Below, one piece after another: positions 18,969 to 29,329 of a stretch of DNA of 64,000 nucleotides. The notes under the pieces were generated by a model. The model saw only the letters and a program-made list of their open reading frames with translations. It did not search any database and was not told where the DNA came from. How positions within the stretch are numbered: position 1 is the first letter of the stretch; the number at the start of each line of letters is the position of its first letter. The stretch covers positions 1,178,001-1,242,000 of the forward strand of contig NZ_CP028913.1 in NCBI RefSeq assembly GCF_003070885.1, read 5' to 3'. Both the position numbers and the translations under genes were made by a program. This DNA comes from Agromyces badenianii (lineage in GTDB: Bacteria > Actinomycetota > Actinomycetes > Actinomycetales > Microbacteriaceae).

Positions 18969-19955
18969 ATGGCACCGACCGCATCCGACGCATCGGGCGC
19001 CGACTGTCGTTCCGGGCTGCCGCTGTCGTTCGAGCTCTTCCCGCCGCGCACCGACGCCGCGGCCCTGGCCCTCGGCCGCACCATCGACCGGCTCGCCGAG
19101 GTCGATCCGGCATTCATCTCCGTTACCTTCGGTGCCGGCGGCAGTTCGCGAGCGCGCTCCCTGACGGTGCTGCGGTACATGCTCGAGCACACGCACGTCG
19201 AAGCGATGGCGCATCTCACGTGCGTCGGCTCGTCGCACGCCGAGGCGAACCGGCTCGTCCGGGAGTTCCTCGACGCCGGCATCACGAGTTTCCTCGCCCT
19301 CCGCGGCGACCCGCCCGCAGACGCCGATCCCGACGCCGGCATCGGCGACCTCGGCAGTGCGGCCGAGCTCGTGCAGCTCATCCACCGGGTGCAGGAGGAG
19401 CGCGAGCCGTTCGAGCAGGTCGGCGTGCCGGGCAATCCCGGCGCATCGCGCATCAGGGAGCGGCCCCGCCCCGAACGGGTCGCCGTCGCCGCCTTCCCCA
19501 CCGGGCACCCGCGTTCGCGCGGAGTCGGGCAAGACGTCGACACCCTTCTCGCCAAGGAGATCGCCGGGGCGAACCTCGCGATCACCCAGCTCTTCTGGCG
19601 GGCCGACGACTACCTCGGCTTCGTCGATCGTGCCCGCGCCGGCGGGGTCACGATCCCGATCCTGCCGGGCATCATGCCCGTGACGACGCCTGCACGACTG
19701 TCTCGGCTCACCGAGCTGACCGGCGTCGAACCGCCCGCCGAGCTCTCGATCGACCTCGAGATCGAGCCGGATGCCTCGGCGCAGGCCGAGCTCGGCATCA
19801 CCTTCGCCACCCGCCTCTCCACCGAGGTGATCGCGGGCGGCGCTCCGGGATTGCACCTCTACACCTTCAACCGCCATGAGGCCGTGCTCGACGTCGTCGA
19901 GCGGCTCGGGCTGCGCGCCGACCGGCTCGCCGACGAAAGGAACACCGCACGATGA
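18969..19955 (+). CDS. metF: Methylenetetrahydrofolate reductase
   Basis: This 328-residue FAD-dependent TIM-barrel enzyme reduces 5,10-methylene-THF to 5-methyl-THF, the methyl donor used by the next gene product. Conserved parts are [10 protein letters not shown] near the start, [27 protein letters not shown] and LPGIMPVTT. The ATG is supported by AGGAG at 18960-18964 and places the FEXFPP motif at the usual distance; an in-frame start 108 bp upstream would add a Pro/Arg-rich stretch. The stop overlaps the metE start (ATGA), a functional pair. Confidence 0.95.
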   Translation: MAPTASDASGADCRSGLPLSFELFPPRTDAAALALGRTIDRLAEVDPAFISVTFGAGGSSRARSLTVLRYMLEHTHVEAMAHLTCVGSSHAEANRLVREFLDAGITSFLALRGDPPADADPDAGIGDLGSAAELVQLIHRVQEEREPFEQVGVPGNPGASRIRERPRPERVAVAAFPTGHPRSRGVGQDVDTLLAKEIAGANLAITQLFWRADDYLGFVDRARAGGVTIPILPGIMPVTTPARLSRLTELTGVEPPAELSIDLEIEPDASAQAELGITFATRLSTEVIAGGAPGLHLYTFNRHEAVLDVVERLGLRADRLADERNTAR

Positions 19956-22306
19956 CCACCCCCGCACCCGCCTTCCCGATCGCGACGATCCTCGGCTACC
20001 CGCGCATCGGGCGCCGGCGCGAGTTGAAGCGAGCCGTCGAGTCGTTCTGGGCCGGCTCGATCACGGCCGCCGAACTCGAGCAGGCCGCCGCCGAGCTGCG
20101 CGCCGCCACCCGTGAGCGTCTCGCGTCGCTCGGGCTCGGGCGCACGGACTCGGCCATCCCCGAGACCTTCTCGTTCTACGACCAGGTGCTCGATGCCGCG
20201 GTCGCCGTCGGTGCCGTGCCCGAGCGCTTCGCCGCACTCGTCGACGAGCAGGGCGAGCTCGATCTCGCCGGGTACTTCACGATCGCCCGCGGCGTCGGCG
20301 ACGATGCTCCGCTCGAGATGACCAAATGGTTCGACTCGAACTACCACTACCTCGTGCCCGAGATCGGCCCCGAGACCGCCTTCTCGCTGCACGCCGAGCG
20401 GATCCTCGCCGAGTTCGCCGAGGCGAAGGCCGCAGGCTTCGTGACCCGGCCCGTCATCGTCGGCCCCGTGACCTTCCTGCTCCTCGCGAAGGCCGCCGAC
20501 GGTGCCCCGTCGGACTTCCAGCCGATCGACCGGCTCGCCGATCTCGTGCCCGTCTACGCTGCGCTGCTCGAGCGGCTCGCCGAGGCCGGCGCCGAGTGGG
20601 TGCAGCTCGACGAGCCCGCGCTCGTGAGCGAGAGCATCGACGTGCCCCGCGATCGCGTGCTCGAATCGGTCGCCGCGGCGTATGACGCGCTCGGTGCGCT
20701 CGAGCGCCGCCCGGCGATCTTCGTCGCCGCGCCGTACGGCTCGCTCGACGATGCGCTGCCGGCCCTCGCGGCCACTCCGGTGGAGGCGATCGGGCTCGAC
20801 CTCGTGCGCGGCGCGCTGCCCGAGGTGCTCGACCCCGCGACCGCCGAGTCGCTCGCCGCGAAGACCCTGGTCGCCGGGGTCGTCGACGGCCACAACATCT
20901 GGCGCGGCGATCTCGCCGCAGCCTTCGACCGAGTCGAGGCCGTGCAGCACCTCTCGCCCTCGGTTGCCGTTTCCACCTCCACCTCGCTGCTGCACGTGCC
21001 GCACGATGTCGACGACGAGGATGTGCTCGACGCCCGGCTCGTGACGTGGCTCGCGTTCGCCGACCAGAAGGTCGGCCAGGTGGCGGTGCTCGGGTGCGGC
21101 CTGACCGAGGGGCGCGCGTCGATCGAGGGCGAGCTCGCTGCGGCATCCGCTGCCCTCGCCGACCGCGACGGTGCACCCGGCGTGCGGGTGCCCGCGGTGC
21201 GCGAGCGCCTCGCCGGTCTCACCGCGCGCGACTTCGACCGCGTGAGCTACGACGAGCGCGTGGCCGCGCAGGCCGCACTCGGCCTGCCGGAACTGCCGAC
21301 CACCACGATCGGCTCGTTCCCGCAGACCGGCGAGATCCGTCGGGCCCGCGCCCGCCTCGTCGGCGGCTCGCTCACGAGCGAGGAGTACACGGCGCTCATG
21401 CGCGAGGAGATCGAGCGGGTCGTGCGGCTGCAGGAGGACCTCGGGCTCGACGTGCTCGTGCACGGTGAGCCCGAGCGCAACGACATGGTGCAGTACTTCG
21501 CCGAGCTGCTCGACGGGTTCGCCGTCACGAAGCACGGGTGGGTGCAGTCGTACGGCTCGCGCTGCACGCGGCCCTCGATCCTCTGGGGCGACGTGTCGCG
21601 GCCGGCGCCGATGACGGTCGAGTGGTCGAGCTACGCCCAGTCGCTCACCGAGCAGCCGATGAAGGGCATGCTCACCGGTCCCGTGACGATCCTCGCCTGG
21701 TCGTTCGTGCGCGACGACCAGCCGCTCGGCGACACCGCGCGCCAGGTGGCGCTGGCGCTCCGCGACGAGATCTCCGATCTCGAGGGCGCGGGCATCCGGG
21801 TGATCCAGGTCGACGAGCCCGCCCTGCGCGAACTGCTGCCGCTGAAGCTCGCCGACCAGCCCGCGTACCTCGACTGGTCGGTCGGCTCGTTCCGGCTCGC
21901 GACGGGCGGGGCGGTGCCCGAGACGCAGGTGCACACGCACCTCTGCTACTCGGAGTTCGGCGTGGTCATCGACGCCATCAAGAACCTCGATGCCGACGTC
22001 ACATCGATCGAGGCTGCCCGCAGTCGCATGGAGGTCGTCGACGACCTCGAGACGAGCGGGTTCGATCACGGCATCGGCCCGGGGGTCTACGACATCCACT
22101 CGCCGCGCGTGCCGAGCGTCGACGAGGTGCAGGCCCTGCTCGAGCGCGCTGCCGGTGCGATCCCGGCGGCTCGGCTCTGGGTGAACCCCGACTGCGGCCT
22201 GAAGACGCGCGGCTACGACGAGACCGTGGAGTCGCTCCGCCACATCGTCGAGGCGACCCGCGCGGTGCGCGCAGGCCTCACCTCGCCGGCGCTCGCCGGG
22301 TCGTGA
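19952..22306 (+). CDS. metE: Cobalamin-independent methionine synthase
   Basis: A 784-residue zinc enzyme that transfers methyl from 5-methyl-THF(Glu)n to homocysteine to make methionine. Two homologous barrels are present; the catalytic zinc ligands are visible as H663 and C665 (THLCYSEFG) and C748 ([10 protein letters not shown]). The N-terminal block [17 protein letters not shown] is characteristic. Translational coupling to metF matches the reaction order. A strong hairpin follows 5 bp after the stop. MetE also means methionine can be made without vitamin B12. Confidence 0.97.
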   Translation: MTTPAPAFPIATILGYPRIGRRRELKRAVESFWAGSITAAELEQAAAELRAATRERLASLGLGRTDSAIPETFSFYDQVLDAAVAVGAVPERFAALVDEQGELDLAGYFTIARGVGDDAPLEMTKWFDSNYHYLVPEIGPETAFSLHAERILAEFAEAKAAGFVTRPVIVGPVTFLLLAKAADGAPSDFQPIDRLADLVPVYAALLERLAEAGAEWVQLDEPALVSESIDVPRDRVLESVAAAYDALGALERRPAIFVAAPYGSLDDALPALAATPVEAIGLDLVRGALPEVLDPATAESLAAKTLVAGVVDGHNIWRGDLAAAFDRVEAVQHLSPSVAVSTSTSLLHVPHDVDDEDVLDARLVTWLAFADQKVGQVAVLGCGLTEGRASIEGELAAASAALADRDGAPGVRVPAVRERLAGLTARDFDRVSYDERVAAQAALGLPELPTTTIGSFPQTGEIRRARARLVGGSLTSEEYTALMREEIERVVRLQEDLGLDVLVHGEPERNDMVQYFAELLDGFAVTKHGWVQSYGSRCTRPSILWGDVSRPAPMTVEWSSYAQSLTEQPMKGMLTGPVTILAWSFVRDDQPLGDTARQVALALRDEISDLEGAGIRVIQVDEPALRELLPLKLADQPAYLDWSVGSFRLATGGAVPETQVHTHLCYSEFGVVIDAIKNLDADVTSIEAARSRMEVVDDLETSGFDHGIGPGVYDIHSPRVPSVDEVQALLERAAGAIPAARLWVNPDCGLKTRGYDETVESLRHIVEATRAVRAGLTSPALAGS

Positions 22307-22310
22307 GCAT

Positions 22311-22343
22311 CGTGCGGATGCCGCGGCTCGCGGCATCCGCACG
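22311..22343 (+). terminator. Terminator of metF-metE
   Basis: A perfect 15-bp stem built from CGGATGCCGCG and its complement encloses a 3-nt loop just after metE. It contains two facing copies of the octamer that recurs through the window. Confidence 0.7.
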
Positions 22344-22376
22344 GCTTGCGCCGGGGTGATGCTCAGGCGCGCCACG

Positions 22377-22382
22377 TACCGT
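22377..22382 (+). promoter_or_regulatory. -10 box (TACCGT) for the alpha/beta hydrolase
   Basis: TACCGT is followed by 6 nt and the ATG at 22389; this favours 22389 over the in-frame ATG at 22356. Confidence 0.4.
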
Positions 22383-22388
22383 CGAGCC

Positions 22389-23174
22389 ATGCAACTCGCG
22401 GTCCACGAATCCGGCCGGGGCGCGCGAACCGCGATCCTCATCCACGGCATCATGTCGGATTCGCGCGCGTGGCATCGGGTCACCGCCGAGCTCGAGGGCC
22501 AGGGCTTCCGGGTGCTCGCGGTCGACCTCGCCGGCCACGGACGCAGTCCGCGTGCGACCGCGTACTCACCGGCCGCATGGGCGAGCGACGTCGTCGAGAC
22601 GCTCGCGCCGCTCCTCGACAGCCCGCCCGACGTGGTCATGGGCCACTCGCTCGGCGGGCTCGTCGCGAGCCTCGTGGCCGATCGTCTCGCGCCGCGTGCT
22701 GCGATCTACATCGACCCGGCGTTCTCGTTCCCCAAGGGCCTCAGGGGGTGGGCGTTCAAGGCGTTCTTCGCGATGGCGCCGCGCCCGCGTCGTTCGGCGC
22801 TCGTGCGCATGAACCCGAAGTGGAGCGCGGTCGACGTCGACATCGAGCTCGCGACGCTCCGCGATTGGGACAAGCGCACGATCCTCGGCTTCTCCGATAC
22901 CCGGCCGCTCGTGCCGCCGGCGCGGCTCGTCGCCCCGACGCTCGTGGTGCTCGCCGAGAAGAGCCTGCTCATCACGGCGAACGTCGCCCGGCAGCTGCGC
23001 GGTCAGGGGATGACGGTCGCGACGGTGCGGGGCACCGGCCACACCGTGTTCCGTGACGATCACGCCGGCTTCATGGACGCAGTGCTCGGCTGGCTTCGCG
23101 ATCTCGCGCCCGCTGCGAGCGAGCGTGCGCCGGTCGCCGTGCGCTCAGCCTCATACGTGCGCTCAGCCTCATAG
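22389..23174 (+). CDS. Alpha/beta hydrolase
   Basis: This 261-residue alpha/beta-hydrolase fold protein has the oxyanion HG (19-20), nucleophile elbow GHSLGG with S87, and a likely catalytic H218 in RGTGHTVF. It has no signal peptide, so it is probably cytoplasmic. The substrate is not inferable; esterase, lactonase or C-C hydrolase are all possible. The last 12 residues come from an exact 18-bp tandem duplication. It converges with lexA, which ends 80 bp away. Confidence 0.85.
   Translation: MQLAVHESGRGARTAILIHGIMSDSRAWHRVTAELEGQGFRVLAVDLAGHGRSPRATAYSPAAWASDVVETLAPLLDSPPDVVMGHSLGGLVASLVADRLAPRAAIYIDPAFSFPKGLRGWAFKAFFAMAPRPRRSALVRMNPKWSAVDVDIELATLRDWDKRTILGFSDTRPLVPPARLVAPTLVVLAEKSLLITANVARQLRGQGMTVATVRGTGHTVFRDDHAGFMDAVLGWLRDLAPAASERAPVAVRSASYVRSAS
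23138..23173 (+). repeat. 18-bp tandem duplication at the hydrolase 3' end
   Basis: Two exact copies of an 18-bp unit adjoin, so the C-terminus reads RSASYVRSAS. This is probably a recent slippage event that added six residues. Confidence 0.9.
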
Positions 23175-23182
23175 GGGAGCGT

Positions 23183-23220
23183 CGGGCGGCCGCCCGTCCG
23201 GCGGTCCCCGTCCGGCGGTC
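23183..23220. repeat. Palindrome and direct repeats between the convergent hydrolase and lexA genes
   Basis: The perfect palindrome CGGGCGGCCGCCCG (23183-23196) is followed by two copies of CGTCCGGCGGTC (starting 23195 and 23209). A bidirectional terminator role is possible but unproven. Confidence 0.4.
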
Positions 23221-23254
23221 GCAGTCGAGCGGTGGGCGCGAGGGCGGGAGCCGG

Positions 23255-23944
23255 TCAGACGGTGCGCAGCACGGCGACGACCTTGCCGAGCACCTCGGCG
23301 TGGTCGCCGACGATCGGTTCGAACGCGCTGTTGCGAGGCAGCAGCCACGTGTGTCCGTCGCGCTGACGGAAGACCTTGACGGTCGCCTCGCCATCGAGCA
23401 TCGCCGCGACGATCTCGCCGTTCTCGGCGGTGCGCTGCGATCGCACGACCACCCAGTCGCCGTCGCAGATCGCGGCGTCGATCATGGATTCGCCGACGAC
23501 CTTCAGGATGAAGAGCTCGCCCTTGCCGACGAGCTGGCGGGGGAGCGGGAAGACCTCGTCTACCTGCTGCTCGGCGGTGATCGGCACGCCGGCCGCGATG
23601 CGGCCGACGAGCGGCACCATCGCCGCGTCGCCCACCGGAGTGGGATCGCTCGAGCCGACCGTGCGGTCGGTGACGCCCGGAAGTTCGATGAGCACCTCGA
23701 GGGCGCGGGGCCGGTTGGGGTCGCGCCGAAGGTACCCGGCGAGCTCGAGCTGATTGAGCTGGTGGGTGACGCTGGACAGCGAGGAGAGGCCGACCGCGTC
23801 GCCGATCTCGCGCATGCTCGGCGGGTAGCCCCGGCTCGAGACCGAACGCTGGATCATCTCGAGGATCGCGATCTGCTTGGCGCTCAGACTCTTGCGGCGG
23901 CGTGGCCGCCTGGCCGCCTGCACGTCGTCGATGTCGGTGCTCAA
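23255..23944 (-). CDS. lexA: SOS repressor LexA
   Basis: A 229-residue self-cleaving repressor. The N-terminal winged helix-turn-helix (about 20-85) includes [17 protein letters not shown]; the cleavage site is A118-G119 and the Ser/Lys dyad is S153 (VGESM) and K190 (ATVKVF). No ATG gives a normal length; the TTG at 23944, preceded by GAGGGG, gives the usual LexA N-terminus, whereas starts further upstream add unrelated sequence. Its promoter and an SOS box lie in the divergent region shared with the LysM gene, indicating autoregulation. Confidence 0.93.
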   Translation of the reverse strand: MSTDIDDVQAARRPRRRKSLSAKQIAILEMIQRSVSSRGYPPSMREIGDAVGLSSLSSVTHQLNQLELAGYLRRDPNRPRALEVLIELPGVTDRTVGSSDPTPVGDAAMVPLVGRIAAGVPITAEQQVDEVFPLPRQLVGKGELFILKVVGESMIDAAICDGDWVVVRSQRTAENGEIVAAMLDGEATVKVFRQRDGHTWLLPRNSAFEPIVGDHAEVLGKVVAVLRTV

Positions 23945-24021
23945 CGTCTTCGCCCCTCGTAGCGGCCGTCGCGCGGCCGGATGTCGGTGGTGTCTGGTCG
24001 ACTGTCTTCCGGACATTCGAA

Positions 24022-24050
24022 ACTGTATCCGGCTCGCGAACATGCGGCAA
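24022..24050 (-). promoter_or_regulatory. Promoter of lexA
   Basis: On the minus strand, -35 TTGCCG (24045-24050) and -10 TACAGT (24022-24027) are separated by exactly 17 bp. The -35 is covered by the SOS box at 24047-24062. Confidence 0.6.
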
Positions 24051-24062
24051 ACATTCGTTCGA
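24047..24062. promoter_or_regulatory. LexA (SOS) box of lexA
   Basis: On the minus strand TCGAAC-GAAT-GTTTGC matches 10 of 12 positions of TCGAAC-N4-GTTCGA, with a perfect left half. It overlaps the lexA -35, consistent with autorepression. A further half-site CGAAC lies at 24037-24041. Confidence 0.75.
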
Positions 24063-24104
24063 GTGTGTCGGGAATTCGCTCCGCGATATCCCGGGCTTCC
24101 ATCC

Positions 24105-24133
24105 TTGCAATGTTCGAAATTCGAAGATATATT
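24105..24133 (+). promoter_or_regulatory. Promoter of the LysM gene
   Basis: -35 TTGCAA (24105-24110) and -10 TATATT (24128-24133) are 17 bp apart, one of the best sigma70-type matches in the window. The SOS-like box at 24121-24136 covers the -10. Confidence 0.65.
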
Positions 24134-24136
24134 CGG
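24121..24136. promoter_or_regulatory. LexA (SOS) box of the LysM gene
   Basis: TCGAAG-ATAT-ATTCGG matches 9 of 12 consensus positions and overlaps the -10 box. A GTTCGA half-site at 24112-24117 lies beside it. Confidence 0.55.
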
Positions 24137-24146
24137 AACAGAGTTT

Positions 24147-24180
24147 CGCATCCGGCTCTCCCGGCCGAGAGCCGGATGCG
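24147..24180 (+). promoter_or_regulatory. Leader hairpin of the LysM mRNA
   Basis: A perfect 14-bp stem with a 6-nt loop (CCGGCC) lies between the expected transcript start (about 24140) and the Shine-Dalgarno AGGAGGTG (24189-24196). Just after it, CTCCT (24182-24186) can pair with AGGAG (24189-24193), hiding the ribosome binding site. The pair could restrict transcription or translation of a toxic division inhibitor. Confidence 0.55.
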
Positions 24181-24200
24181 ACTCCTACAGGAGGTGTGAC

Positions 24201-24578
24201 ATGAGCGCAGTGATCGCAACGACCGGATTCCAGGCCCCAGGGGTACGGCAGGAGCCGGCTTCGGCGGCGACGCGTACCCGGCTTCGGCTGACGCGGCGCG
24301 GTCGCATCGTCTTCACCGGGCTGGCCGCGGTTCCGCTCGTGATCTGGGCGTTCGTGGTGGTCCTCGGTGCCGGCACCGCTGCTGCCGACATCGAGTCCAG
24401 TGGCGTCTCCTTCGAGTACACCACCGTGGGTGAGGGCGACTCGCTCTGGGCGATCGCCGAGTCGATCGATCCCAATGCAGACGCGCGCGACGTCATCGAC
24501 GAGATCATGCGGCTCAACGGTCTCGACGACGCCGTGGTCGAGCCCGGGCAGCGCCTCGCGCTTCCGGTCGTACCGTGA
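24201..24578 (+). CDS. LysM-domain membrane protein, probable SOS-induced cell-division inhibitor (YneA/ChiZ/DivS-like)
   Basis: This 125-residue protein has a cytoplasmic N-terminus (1-36), one transmembrane segment (about 38-60), and an outward LysM domain (about 72-122; YTTVGEGDSLWAIAESIDP and VVEPGQRLALPV) that should bind peptidoglycan. Small one-pass proteins encoded divergently from lexA block septation during SOS in Bacillus (YneA, LysM), Corynebacterium (DivS) and M. tuberculosis (Rv2719c/ChiZ, LysM). Position, size, domain and the SOS box over its promoter make the same role likely here. The ATG has a near-perfect Shine-Dalgarno. Confidence 0.85.
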   Translation: MSAVIATTGFQAPGVRQEPASAATRTRLRLTRRGRIVFTGLAAVPLVIWAFVVVLGAGTAAADIESSGVSFEYTTVGEGDSLWAIAESIDPNADARDVIDEIMRLNGLDDAVVEPGQRLALPVVP

Positions 24579-24609
24579 CGGTCGCCTGAGCCGCCCGCGC
24601 AAGCCTCGT

Positions 24610-24615
24610 TAGCAT
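24610..24615 (+). promoter_or_regulatory. -10 box (TAGCAT) of the his gene cluster
   Basis: TAGCAT is followed by 6 nt and the GTG of hisC at 24622, indicating a leaderless transcript. Confidence 0.5.
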
Positions 24616-24621
24616 GGAACG

Positions 24622-25709
<1,088 letters not shown>

Positions 25710-25713
<4 letters not shown>

Positions 25714-26324
25714 CCGAATCGAGGCCGCCGCGCACCGCCAGGGTCCAGCGCGAGACGAGCGAATCCAGCATCGACCTCTCGATCGACCTCGACGGCGCAG
25801 GCACGAGCGACATCGAGACCAGGGTGCCGTTCTACGACCACCTGCTCACGGCGTTCGCGAAGCACTCGCTCACCGACCTCACCGTGCGGGCACGGGGCGA
25901 CATCGAGATCGACGTGCACCACACGGTCGAAGACGTCGGCATCGTGCTCGGCCAGGCGATCAGGCAGGCGCTCGGCGACAAGCGCGGCATCTCGCGGTAC
26001 GGTGACGCGCTCGTGCCCCTCGACGAGGCACTCGCGCAGGCCGTCGTCGACATCTCGGGGCGCCCGTTCCTCGTGCACGGCGGTGAACCGGCCGGCTTCG
26101 AGTACCACCTCATCGGCGGTCACTTCACCGGCTCCATGGTGCGACACGTGTTCGAGGCGATCTCGTTCAACGCCGCGCTCACGGTGCACGTCACCGTGCT
26201 CGGCGGCCGCGACCCGCACCACATCGCCGAGGCAGAGTTCAAGGCGTTCGCCCGTGCGTTCCGTCAGGCGAAGGCGTACGACCCGCTCGTCTCCGGCGTG
26301 CCGTCGACCAAGGGTGCGTTGTGA
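25710..26324 (+). CDS. hisB: Imidazoleglycerol-phosphate dehydratase
   Basis: This 204-residue manganese enzyme carries out the sixth step of histidine synthesis. The two metal-binding repeats are visible as [11 protein letters not shown] and [13 protein letters not shown], with [14 protein letters not shown] before the first. It is the single-function form, without the phosphatase domain of E. coli HisB. Starts and stops overlap on both sides (ATGA with hisC, GTGA with hisH), so the three genes are coupled. Confidence 0.96.
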
Positions 26325-26959
26325 GCCGCAGCCGACGCATCGTCGTGCTCGACTACGGCTCGGGCAACGTGCACTCGGCCGCGAAGGCGCTCGAACGCGC
26401 CGGCGCCGAGGTCGCCGTCACCTCCGACCGAAGCACGGCGCTCGAGGCAGACGGCCTCGTGGTTCCGGGAGTCGGGGCGTTCAAGGCGGTCATGGACCAG
26501 CTGCACGCCGTACGGGGCGAAGAGATCATCGACCGCCGACTCGCCGGCGGGCGCCCGGTGCTGGGCATCTGCGTCGGCATGCAGGTGCTGTTCGAGCGGG
26601 GCGTCGAGCGCGGCGTCGACACCGAGGGCCTCGGCGAATGGCCGGGAACGGTCACCGAACTTCCGGCCGAGGTGCTCCCGCACATGGGCTGGAACACGGT
26701 CGAGCCGGGCGAGGGCTCGGCCCTCTTCGCGGGCATCGAAGACGAGCGGTTCTACTTCGTGCATTCCTTCGCCGCGCAGGAGTGGCTGCTCGACGTGCAG
26801 CCGCCCTTCCCGCAGCCCGCACTGACGTGGGCCGAGCACGGCGGCCGGTTCCTGGCGGCGGTCGAGAACGGGCCGCTGTCGGCGACGCAGTTCCATCCCG
26901 AGAAGTCGTCGGATGCCGGCATCCGCTTGCTCGCCAACTGGCTCGGCACGCTGCACTGA
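26321..26959 (+). CDS. hisH: Imidazole glycerol phosphate synthase, glutaminase subunit
   Basis: A 212-residue class I glutamine amidotransferase that supplies ammonia to HisF. The catalytic triad is C84 (GICVGMQ), H192 and E194 (FHPEKSS), and [11 protein letters not shown] is the typical N-terminus. The partner gene hisF is not in the window, so it must be elsewhere. The start is a GTG overlapping the hisB stop. Confidence 0.96.
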   Translation: MSRSRRIVVLDYGSGNVHSAAKALERAGAEVAVTSDRSTALEADGLVVPGVGAFKAVMDQLHAVRGEEIIDRRLAGGRPVLGICVGMQVLFERGVERGVDTEGLGEWPGTVTELPAEVLPHMGWNTVEPGEGSALFAGIEDERFYFVHSFAAQEWLLDVQPPFPQPALTWAEHGGRFLAAVENGPLSATQFHPEKSSDAGIRLLANWLGTLH

Positions 26960-27001
26960 GCCGTACGGCGTCATGTGCACGCCGCTCCGACCGGGCCGGA
27001 C

Positions 27002-27007
27002 TATGAT
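27002..27007 (+). promoter_or_regulatory. Candidate -10 box (TATGAT) of priA
   Basis: TATGAT is close to the sigma70 consensus and lies 50 bp before the priA start. A clear -35 was not seen. It would let priA be expressed apart from hisCBH. Confidence 0.4.
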
Positions 27008-27057
27008 GCTGTGACTGTGCCGACTCGCAGGCGCGACCGCGATAACGAGGACAGTGA

Positions 27058-27804
27058 ATGAGCGAATTCAACAAGACCGCACGCCTTGTGCTGCTTCCGG
27101 CCGTCGATGTGGCCGGCGGCAAGGCGGTGCGCCTGACCAAGGGCGAGGCCGGCACCGAGACCAACTACGGCGACCCCGTGGATGCCGCGGTCGATTGGGC
27201 CGATCAGGGTGCCGAGTGGATCCACCTCGTCGACCTCGACGCCGCGTTCGGTCGCGGCTCGAACGCGGCCATCCTGAAGAAGGCGATCCGCCAGGTGCGC
27301 GGGGTCAACGTCGAACTCTCGGGCGGCATCCGTGATGACGAGTCGCTCGAGCACGCCCTCGCCATCGGCGCCAAGCGCATCAACCTCGGCACCGCGGCGC
27401 TGGAGAATCCCGAATGGGCCGCTTCGGTGATCGCGCAGTACGGCGAGGCGATCGCGGTCGGCCTCGACGTGCGCGGCACGACGCTCGCCGCGCGCGGCTG
27501 GACTCAGGACGGCGGCGACCTCTGGCAGGTCATGGACCGGCTCGAAGAGGCCGGCGCCGCCCGTTACGTCGTGACCGACGTCACGAAGGACGGCACGCTG
27601 CAGGGGCCGAACCTCGACCTGCTCCGCCAGGTGATGGACCGTACCCATCGGCCGGTCGTCGCATCGGGCGGCATCTCGAGCCTCGACGACATCGTGGCCC
27701 TTCGCGAGCTCGTTCCGCTCGGGCTCGAGGGCGCGATCGTCGGCAAGGCGCTCTACGCCGGTGCCTTCACACTGGCCGAGGCGCTGGATGTCGCCTCGCA
27801 GTGA
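27058..27804 (+). CDS. priA: Phosphoribosyl isomerase A (HisA, possibly also TrpF)
   Basis: This 248-residue (beta/alpha)8 barrel isomerises ProFAR in histidine synthesis. General acid/base residues are D17 (PAVDVAGG) and D174 (VVTDVTKDG). In many Actinobacteria this protein (PriA) also isomerises phosphoribosyl-anthranilate for tryptophan; VDVAGG with an Ala after the aspartate resembles PriA, but dual activity depends on whether a separate trpF exists, which cannot be seen here. GAGGA lies 7 bases before the ATG. Confidence 0.93.
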   Translation: MSEFNKTARLVLLPAVDVAGGKAVRLTKGEAGTETNYGDPVDAAVDWADQGAEWIHLVDLDAAFGRGSNAAILKKAIRQVRGVNVELSGGIRDDESLEHALAIGAKRINLGTAALENPEWAASVIAQYGEAIAVGLDVRGTTLAARGWTQDGGDLWQVMDRLEEAGAARYVVTDVTKDGTLQGPNLDLLRQVMDRTHRPVVASGGISSLDDIVALRELVPLGLEGAIVGKALYAGAFTLAEALDVASQ

Positions 27805-28600
27805 GCCCGGTGCGCAGCCGGGGACCGAGGCGACGGATGCCGCGGCATCCGCCGACTCGGCCGGCGTACCGTGGGCCGGGCGTTCGTTCCAGCCCAACAC
27901 GCACGCGGCCGACGACGGTCGCGCGCCCGAGGGGCTCGTCGCTGCGCTGACGGCCTTCCGTGCCGGGCTAGGCGGGCAAGCGCCCGTCGTGGCCGAGTTC
28001 GCCCGATCGCGGCTGCTGATCCCGCTGCTCGCCGAACTCGGTGACGGGGGTTCCGAGACCGGCGCTCACGGGCCCGCGGTCGACAAGAGCCAGGACCTCT
28101 CGATCGTCACGGTGCAGGGTCCCGACGGACGCAAGGTGCTGCCCGTGTTCGCCTCGGTCGAGGCGATGTCGCACTGGAACCCGCTCGCGCGGCCAGTGCC
28201 GGCCGACGGCGTGCGGGTCGCGCTCGCGGCCGCCGACGACGGCACCGACCTCGTCGTGCTCGACCCCGGTTCGCCGACCGAGTTCGTGCTCCGCCGCCCA
28301 GCGGTGTGGGCCGTCGCCCAGTCGCAGCCGTGGCATCCGTCATTCGACTCGAGCGAGGTGCGCGACGCGTTCGAGCGCACGATCGCGACGGAACTCGCCG
28401 TCCTCGGTGTCGAGCTGACCGCCGGTGACCCCGATGCCCGACTCGCCGGCCCCGAACTCGTCGTACGGCTCTCCCTGGTGGCGGGTCTCACGCGCGCCGA
28501 GCTCGACGCGGTCCTGCAGCGTCTCGCCGCACGATGGGCTGCCGACGACGCGATCGCGATGCTCGTCGACTCGCTGACGGTGCGGTTGATCTCGGCCTGA
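27788..28600 (+). CDS. SseB family protein
   Basis: A 270-residue protein of unknown function whose core (about 50-160) matches the SseB N-terminal domain; [16 protein letters not shown] is the typical motif, as in the actinobacterial SseB-like gene that often follows hisA/priA. A C-terminal region of about 100 residues is less conserved. I chose the ATG at 27788, which overlaps priA by 17 bp; the first 25 residues are Ala/Gly-rich. No transmembrane segments. A role cannot be assigned. Confidence 0.75.
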   Translation: MSPRSEPGAQPGTEATDAAASADSAGVPWAGRSFQPNTHAADDGRAPEGLVAALTAFRAGLGGQAPVVAEFARSRLLIPLLAELGDGGSETGAHGPAVDKSQDLSIVTVQGPDGRKVLPVFASVEAMSHWNPLARPVPADGVRVALAAADDGTDLVVLDPGSPTEFVLRRPAVWAVAQSQPWHPSFDSSEVRDAFERTIATELAVLGVELTAGDPDARLAGPELVVRLSLVAGLTRAELDAVLQRLAARWAADDAIAMLVDSLTVRLISA

Positions 28601-28668
28601 TCCGGCGCCTCCGCATACCCCCCGAGGCGTGGGCCCGCAATGGGGGTTCGGCGCGTCGTCGCCTGTCG

Positions 28669-28674
28669 TATATT
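28669..28674 (+). promoter_or_regulatory. -10 box (TATATT) of the membrane-protein gene
   Basis: TATATT is followed by 7 nt and the ATG at 28682, supporting this start over the longer in-frame reading from 28640. Confidence 0.5.
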
Positions 28675-28681
28675 GCTCGGT

Positions 28682-29329
28682 ATGGCGGATGCTGAATCGA
28701 CGTCCCCGGGCGACGGCGCCGCGCGGGCCGCGTCGCGAGGGGTGGAGCCATCGGCGCCGCCCCGCCGCGCGGATGACGAGGTGCCGCCGCCGGCACGGCC
28801 TCCGATGTCCTACGCCGCAGACAGGCCACCGGTGCTGCGCAAGATTCCCATGCCCGGCGCGGTGAGGAGTGCGCGGGCGCTGTGGGTGCTCAGCTTCGTG
28901 CTCAGCGGAGGGGCGGTGCTCATCGCGTTCCTGGCGCGTGACACTCTCATCGCGGACCTCACGGAGACGCTCGGCCGACTCGCCCCGGGCTACGAGCAGA
29001 CCGAGGTCGACTCGATGGTCCGACTCATCTACTGGGCGAGCATCGTCGGGCTCGCGCTGGTGGTCGCGATCGAAGCGGTGCTGCTCGGGTCGCTCCTCGG
29101 CCGCCGCGGTGGAGCGCGGTGGTGGCAGCTGCCCGTTCTGGCCCTGCACACGGGCGTCGTGCTCGTGGCATCGGCCTTCCTCGCCATCGGGGACTGGGCA
29201 GTCGCCATCCAGCTACTGATCCTGGCCGGCCTCGCGCTCGCCGTCGTCGCCTGGGTGCTGTGCGTCGTCCCGTCGGCCAACCGCTGGTTCCGGATGAAGG
29301 ACGAGGCGCAGGTGGCGGCGCTCGACTGA
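28682..29329 (+). CDS. Four-helix integral membrane protein, function unknown
   Basis: This 215-residue protein has a Pro/Arg-rich cytoplasmic N-terminus (1-60) and four hydrophobic segments near residues 66-86, 112-136, 146-168 and 172-195. The short charged tail ends KDEAQVAALD. No catalytic motif was recognised. Its last 39 codons lie antisense to the 3' end of the IniC-like GTPase gene, a 117-bp convergent overlap. Its position next to the dynamin-like cluster may be chance. Confidence 0.7.
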   Translation: MADAESTSPGDGAARAASRGVEPSAPPRRADDEVPPPARPPMSYAADRPPVLRKIPMPGAVRSARALWVLSFVLSGGAVLIAFLARDTLIADLTETLGRLAPGYEQTEVDSMVRLIYWASIVGLALVVAIEAVLLGSLLGRRGGARWWQLPVLALHTGVVLVASAFLAIGDWAVAIQLLILAGLALAVVAWVLCVVPSANRWFRMKDEAQVAALD

